Positions 6,161 to 8,139 of a stretch of DNA of 8,139 nucleotides are shown in pieces (position 1 is the first letter of the stretch; every line of letters begins with the position of its first letter). The stretch covers positions 1 through 8,139 of the forward strand of contig CAJOOL010000129.1 in assembly GCA_905236115.1 (NCBI GenBank), read 5' to 3'. A model generated the notes under the pieces. The model had not been told where the DNA came from, searched no databases, and saw nothing but the letters and a program-made list of their open reading frames with translations. Both the position numbers and the translations under genes were made by a program. Source of the stretch: an uncultured Endomicrobiia bacterium. Lineage in GTDB: Bacteria > Elusimicrobiota > Endomicrobiia > Endomicrobiales > Endomicrobiaceae.

Positions 6161-6727
6161 ATGAAAAAGACAAAACGGGAAAATGAATGTGTAGAATTGA
6201 ATTATGGAAAAGGAAAAACGACGGGATGCCCGACAGTTGTTGCACGTGAAACATTCTGGCATGACAGACTGTGCGGTTTCACGTTGGTGGAACTGGTAAT
6301 CGTAATCGCAATTGTGATTATTCTATCGGTAATAAGTGTGCCAATTTATCGCGGCTACGTGGACAAATCCAAAATTGCTGAGGGATATGCACTACTGGGA
6401 GCAATTCTTTCAGCTCAGAAAGCCTATTACAGCGAGTATGGGAATTTTTTAGGAGCTATTCACAGTAGTGCAAGTTCAGGAAATAATTATTATACTGATT
6501 ATGAGACTATCTTAGGAATAGATGCCAGAGGTAATAAATATTTTACCGAATTCCGTGTAGGTTCAGGCGATACAACTCTGGCAAAGTATTATTTTAATGC
6601 ATTAGTATATACACCTAAAGATTTAAGAAAAGATGGAAATGTTTGTTTGCTATTACAATATAACATTACATTAGGCAATAGAATTATTGATTATGATGGA
6701 CAAATGAATGTAAATGATTGGCAATAA
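6161..6727 (+). CDS. Type IV pilin-like protein with long leader
   Basis: The product is 188 residues, preceded by a good AAGGAG site. The prepilin signature is GFTLVELVIVIAIV, with predicted cleavage between G39 and F40 and the conserved Glu at mature position 5 (E44). The hydrophobic helix spans about 40-62, followed by YRGYVDKSKIAEGYALLGAI, typical of the pilin alpha-1 helix. The C-terminal half has many Tyr and Gly, as in minor or major pilin heads. It would be processed by a PilD-type peptidase and assembled into a pilus or pseudopilus; no other pilus genes are present here. The 39-residue leader is much longer than the usual 6-26. Its last part (about residues 22-39) is encoded by sequence homologous to the palindromic repeat at 1759-1799 and includes a parS-like site. 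An internal start closer to the cleavage site is not apparent. Confidence 0.9.
   Translation: MKKTKRENECVELNYGKGKTTGCPTVVARETFWHDRLCGFTLVELVIVIAIVIILSVISVPIYRGYVDKSKIAEGYALLGAILSAQKAYYSEYGNFLGAIHSSASSGNNYYTDYETILGIDARGNKYFTEFRVGSGDTTLAKYYFNALVYTPKDLRKDGNVCLLLQYNITLGNRIIDYDGQMNVNDWQ
6225..6277 (+). repeat. Palindromic repeat embedded in the pilin leader codons
   Basis: Compared with 1759-1799, the left arm matches 11 of 12 bases (GATGCCCGACAG versus GATCCCCGACAG). The right part 6252-6277 matches 1774-1799 at 21 of 26 positions without gaps. The stem 6226-6233/6255-6262 is kept with one mismatch, and one base pair is swapped from C-G to G-C. The loop is 12 bases longer and holds the parS-like core. 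Homology stops at the codon for Gly39, the cleavage-site residue. Confidence 0.75.
6238..6253. promoter_or_regulatory. parS: parS-like site inside the pilin gene
   Basis: TGTTGCACGTGAAACA differs from the perfect palindrome only at position 5. That position is degenerate in the published Bacillus consensus TGTTNCACGTGAAACA. It is in coding sequence (part of VVARET), so it could be coincidental or repeat-borne; binding strength is unknown. Confidence 0.65.
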
Positions 6728-6753
6728 TATTTAAAATTCAGACTATTTATTTT

Positions 6754-6817
6754 AGGAAATGCTGAATAATTCTTTTTCCCTAAATCTTTGCTCTTTCATA
6801 ATTATTCAGTGTTCTCT
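6754..6817. repeat. Inverted-repeat element, copy 2
   Basis: Ends AGGAAATGCTGAATAATT and the complement of AGAGAACACTGAATAATT enclose a short interior with TTTGCTCTTTCA, the reverse complement of the TGAATGAGCAAA-like box in copy 1. It is therefore in the opposite orientation. The right end is followed by a direct duplication of AGTGTTCTCT (6808-6827). It lies 26 bp after the pilin stop. Confidence 0.68.
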
Positions 6818-6831
6818 AGTGTTCTCTCAAC

Positions 6832-6864
6832 AAAGGCGGGGATAATAATAAAAGCTCCGCCTTT
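6832..6864. terminator. Bidirectional hairpin between pilin and fic
   Basis: AAAGGCGGGG (6832-6841) pairs with CTCCGCCTTT (6855-6864), ten base pairs with one G-U around a 13-base loop. It sits between convergent genes, and each strand continues with a short T-rich tail, so it could terminate both. The hairpin at 6093-6118 before the pilin has the same GGCGGG/CCGCC core. Confidence 0.55.
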
Positions 6865-6866
6865 CC

Positions 6867-6882
6867 TGTTTCACGTGAAACA
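6867..6882. promoter_or_regulatory. parS: parS site 2, perfect ParB-binding palindrome
   Basis: This is a second exact TGTTTCACGTGAAACA, 3,096 bp from the first. It starts at the base directly after the fic stop codon (minus strand) and two bases from the bidirectional hairpin. Confidence 0.93.
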
Positions 6883-7869
6883 TTATTTTCTGTTCAAGAT
6901 ACTTATTATAATCTGTATAACAACATCTTTATCTTTCGGATTACTTTCCGCAATAAGCAGTGTCAGTGCAAATAATGCCGCACTATCAATAACAGGATGT
7001 TCATTTTTATTGTAAAGAATTTTATTTCTATCCAAAAAATACAGAAAACAACTTGCGGCTATACGCTTATTCCCATCAACAAAACTGTGATTTTTTACAA
7101 GAAGATACAGTAAAATTGCAGCTTTTTCTTCAAGCGTCGGATACAACTCCTGCCCGCCGAAAGTTTGATATATCTGATTAACCGAACTTTCAAAACTTTT
7201 ATCTTTCGGCACGGCAAAAACATCACTGGCAAAATCACCTTTCATTTTATCTATTACCTGTAGAAAATCCTGCATTTCTATTTTTACTACTTTCTGCTCG
7301 GAAATTCCTTTTTTATCCAGCTGTTGGTGGTCATAATCGTCAAGCAAATTCAAACCTTTAACAAAATCAGTCAAAATATTGCTTATATCCTGTGCCTGTT
7401 TTAAAGTTTCTGCTTGGTTAAGCAGACTTCTGTTCAGCAAATCTACCGTTTGTTGAAGTGCCAATAATTTATTTTTCTGCTGTTCCAAAATATTTTTGTT
7501 GATAACATAACCGTCAGTGAGATATTTTTTCAATGTTTTAGTAGCCCAGATACGGAACTGAGTGGCTTTTGAAGAATTTACTCTGTAGCCTACCGAGATT
7601 ATGGCATCAAGATTGTAGAAATCTACCTGATAAGTTTTTCCGTCACTGGCAGTTGTTGCAAAATTTGCAACAACTGAATTTTGCTTCAATTCTCCCTCAT
7701 TAAATATATTTTTGATATGTCTTGAAATAGTAGACTTATCTCTTTGAAACAAATTTGCCATTTGATCAAGTGATAGCCATATTGTTTCCTCTTGCATTTT
7801 TACGTCTATTTCCGTTTCACCGTTTTCGGTCTTATAAATGACAATTTTGTTTTCTTCCAACTTTTCCAT
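6883..7869 (-). CDS. RhuM-Fic/DOC fusion protein
   Basis: The product is 328 residues; AGAGGTG precedes the ATG. Residues about 8-125 are the RhuM virulence-protein domain. They include a helix-turn-helix-like segment (WLSLDQMANLFQRDKSTISRHIKNIF, about 31-56), then NSVVANFATTASDGK, VDFYNLDAIISVGYRV and RIWATKTLKKYL. A coiled-coil-like linker (about 126-165) leads to a C-terminal Fic/DOC domain with HSFVDGNKRIAAS at 261-273. The catalytic His and the GNKR anion-binding loop are intact. Fic domains transfer AMP (or, in Doc, phosphate) to target proteins. The fusion is widespread in mobile and defence-rich regions, with unclear substrate; no small antitoxin gene is seen beside it. Likely transcribed alone from 7989-7994. 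Family assignment is firm; activity and role are inferred. Confidence 0.92.
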   Translation of the reverse strand: MEKLEENKIVIYKTENGETEIDVKMQEETIWLSLDQMANLFQRDKSTISRHIKNIFNEGELKQNSVVANFATTASDGKTYQVDFYNLDAIISVGYRVNSSKATQFRIWATKTLKKYLTDGYVINKNILEQQKNKLLALQQTVDLLNRSLLNQAETLKQAQDISNILTDFVKGLNLLDDYDHQQLDKKGISEQKVVKIEMQDFLQVIDKMKGDFASDVFAVPKDKSFESSVNQIYQTFGGQELYPTLEEKAAILLYLLVKNHSFVDGNKRIAASCFLYFLDRNKILYNKNEHPVIDSAALFALTLLIAESNPKDKDVVIQIIISILNRK

Positions 7870-7902
7870 CTTTGCACCTCTAAAAAATAAATTTTTTCTA
7901 AC

Positions 7903-7976
7903 GGAACTGCTGAATAATTCTAAATGAACAAACTATGCCTTGCGGTTTTAGTTCTTAAGAATTATTCAGCGTTTCC
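7903..7976. repeat. Inverted-repeat element, copy 3
   Basis: Left end GGAACTGCTGAATAATTCT and the complement of the right end GGAAACGCTGAATAATTCT match at 17 of 19 positions. The interior AAATGAACAAACTATGCC parallels TGAATGAGCAAAATATGCC of copy 1. It lies in the predicted leader of the RhuM-Fic transcript. Confidence 0.75.
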
Positions 7977-7988
7977 TAAACTCCCCAG

Positions 7989-8017
7989 ATTATACCAACT
8001 TACGGAAGAAAAAACAA
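7989..8017 (-). promoter_or_regulatory. Candidate extended -10 promoter of rhuM-fic
   Basis: The minus strand has TTGGTATAAT (TATAAT at 7994-7989 with a TGn extension). A weak TTGTTT -35 (8017-8012) lies 17 bp upstream. The start would be near 7982, five bases before copy 3 of the inverted repeat. Confidence 0.5.
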
Positions 8018-8044
8018 TACATTCTCTTGTCAAAAAATATATAA

Positions 8045-8139
8045 AGGAAACGCTGATTAATTATGAATGAGCAAAGCCCGAAGCAGATTTTGCCTATAAA
8101 GAGGCGGAACTTCGCAGGGATACCGGGCAATTTATCGCG
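8045..8139 (+). repeat. Inverted-repeat element, copy 4, open at right edge
   Basis: AGGAAACGCTGATTAATTATGAATGAGCAAA-type sequence begins at 8045 and matches the left end and inner box of copy 1. After about 8076 the sequence is unlike the other copies and continues to the edge without a visible right terminal repeat. It may be a longer family member or one end of a parent element. A frame from ATG 8063 is open to the edge but too short to judge. Confidence 0.55.

Noticed and set aside
6062..6262. Minus-strand frame of 66 codons
   Set aside because: It overlaps the pilin start and the nested leader stem antisense; low-complexity Phe-rich product without a ribosome binding site.
6788..7015. 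Plus-strand frame of 75 codons across the parS
   Set aside because: It is mostly antisense to the intact Fic domain and has no start signal.
8063..8139. Possible gene start (MNEQSPK...) at the right edge
   Set aside because: It starts within the inverted-repeat box, lacks a Shine-Dalgarno sequence, and only 25 codons are visible.

Overview
The window looks like a bacterial chromosome segment of moderate to low GC. All protein genes in the left two thirds and the rightmost gene are on the minus strand; one pilin gene is on the plus strand. The mix of type IV pilin-like genes with long leaders, RCC1-repeat surface proteins and palindromic intergenic repeats would fit a gut-type Elusimicrobiota or a similar Gram-negative lineage. 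That is a weak guess from gene style only. Two perfect ParB sites (parS, TGTTTCACGTGAAACA) and a third that fits the relaxed consensus lie within about 2.5 kb, close to a soj/parA gene. This suggests an origin-proximal or otherwise segregation-linked location.

Left block (1-3552, minus strand). A likely operon reads, in transcription order: a 97-residue single-pass membrane stub (3552-3259), a membrane-anchored RCC1-repeat protein (3229-1874), a ParA/Soj ATPase (1710-940), and a second membrane-anchored RCC1-repeat protein that runs off the left edge (877-1). The stub and the left-hand RCC1 protein share a membrane anchor and juxtamembrane stretch, so the stub looks like an RCC1 protein without its propeller. 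A candidate promoter and a perfect parS lie just upstream. No parB is visible.

Middle block (3787-5674, minus strand, visibly AT-richer). Two overlapping genes encode an AAA/ABC-type ATPase and a DUF4276 (Toprim-like) protein. This ATPase plus Toprim-like layout resembles OLD, PARIS and AbiL-type phage defence. Their promoter, TTGAAA-17-TATAAT, is divergent from a second strong promoter, TTGTCA-17-TATAAT.

The second promoter drives a structured, gene-free region (about 5758-5983). It has a perfect 12-bp long-range stem, internal hairpins and a competing intrinsic terminator: either an independent small RNA or an attenuator upstream of the pilin.

Right block (6161-8139). The pilin gene (6161-6727) has a 39-residue leader. 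The end of that leader matches a palindromic intergenic repeat found upstream of soj, with one compensatory stem change, and contains a parS-like site. A convergent RhuM-Fic/DOC gene (7869-6883) follows; its stop codon abuts the second perfect parS. Four copies of an inverted-repeat element of about 65-75 bp are scattered through 5562-8139. Two of them begin about 10 bp downstream of a minus-strand -10 box.
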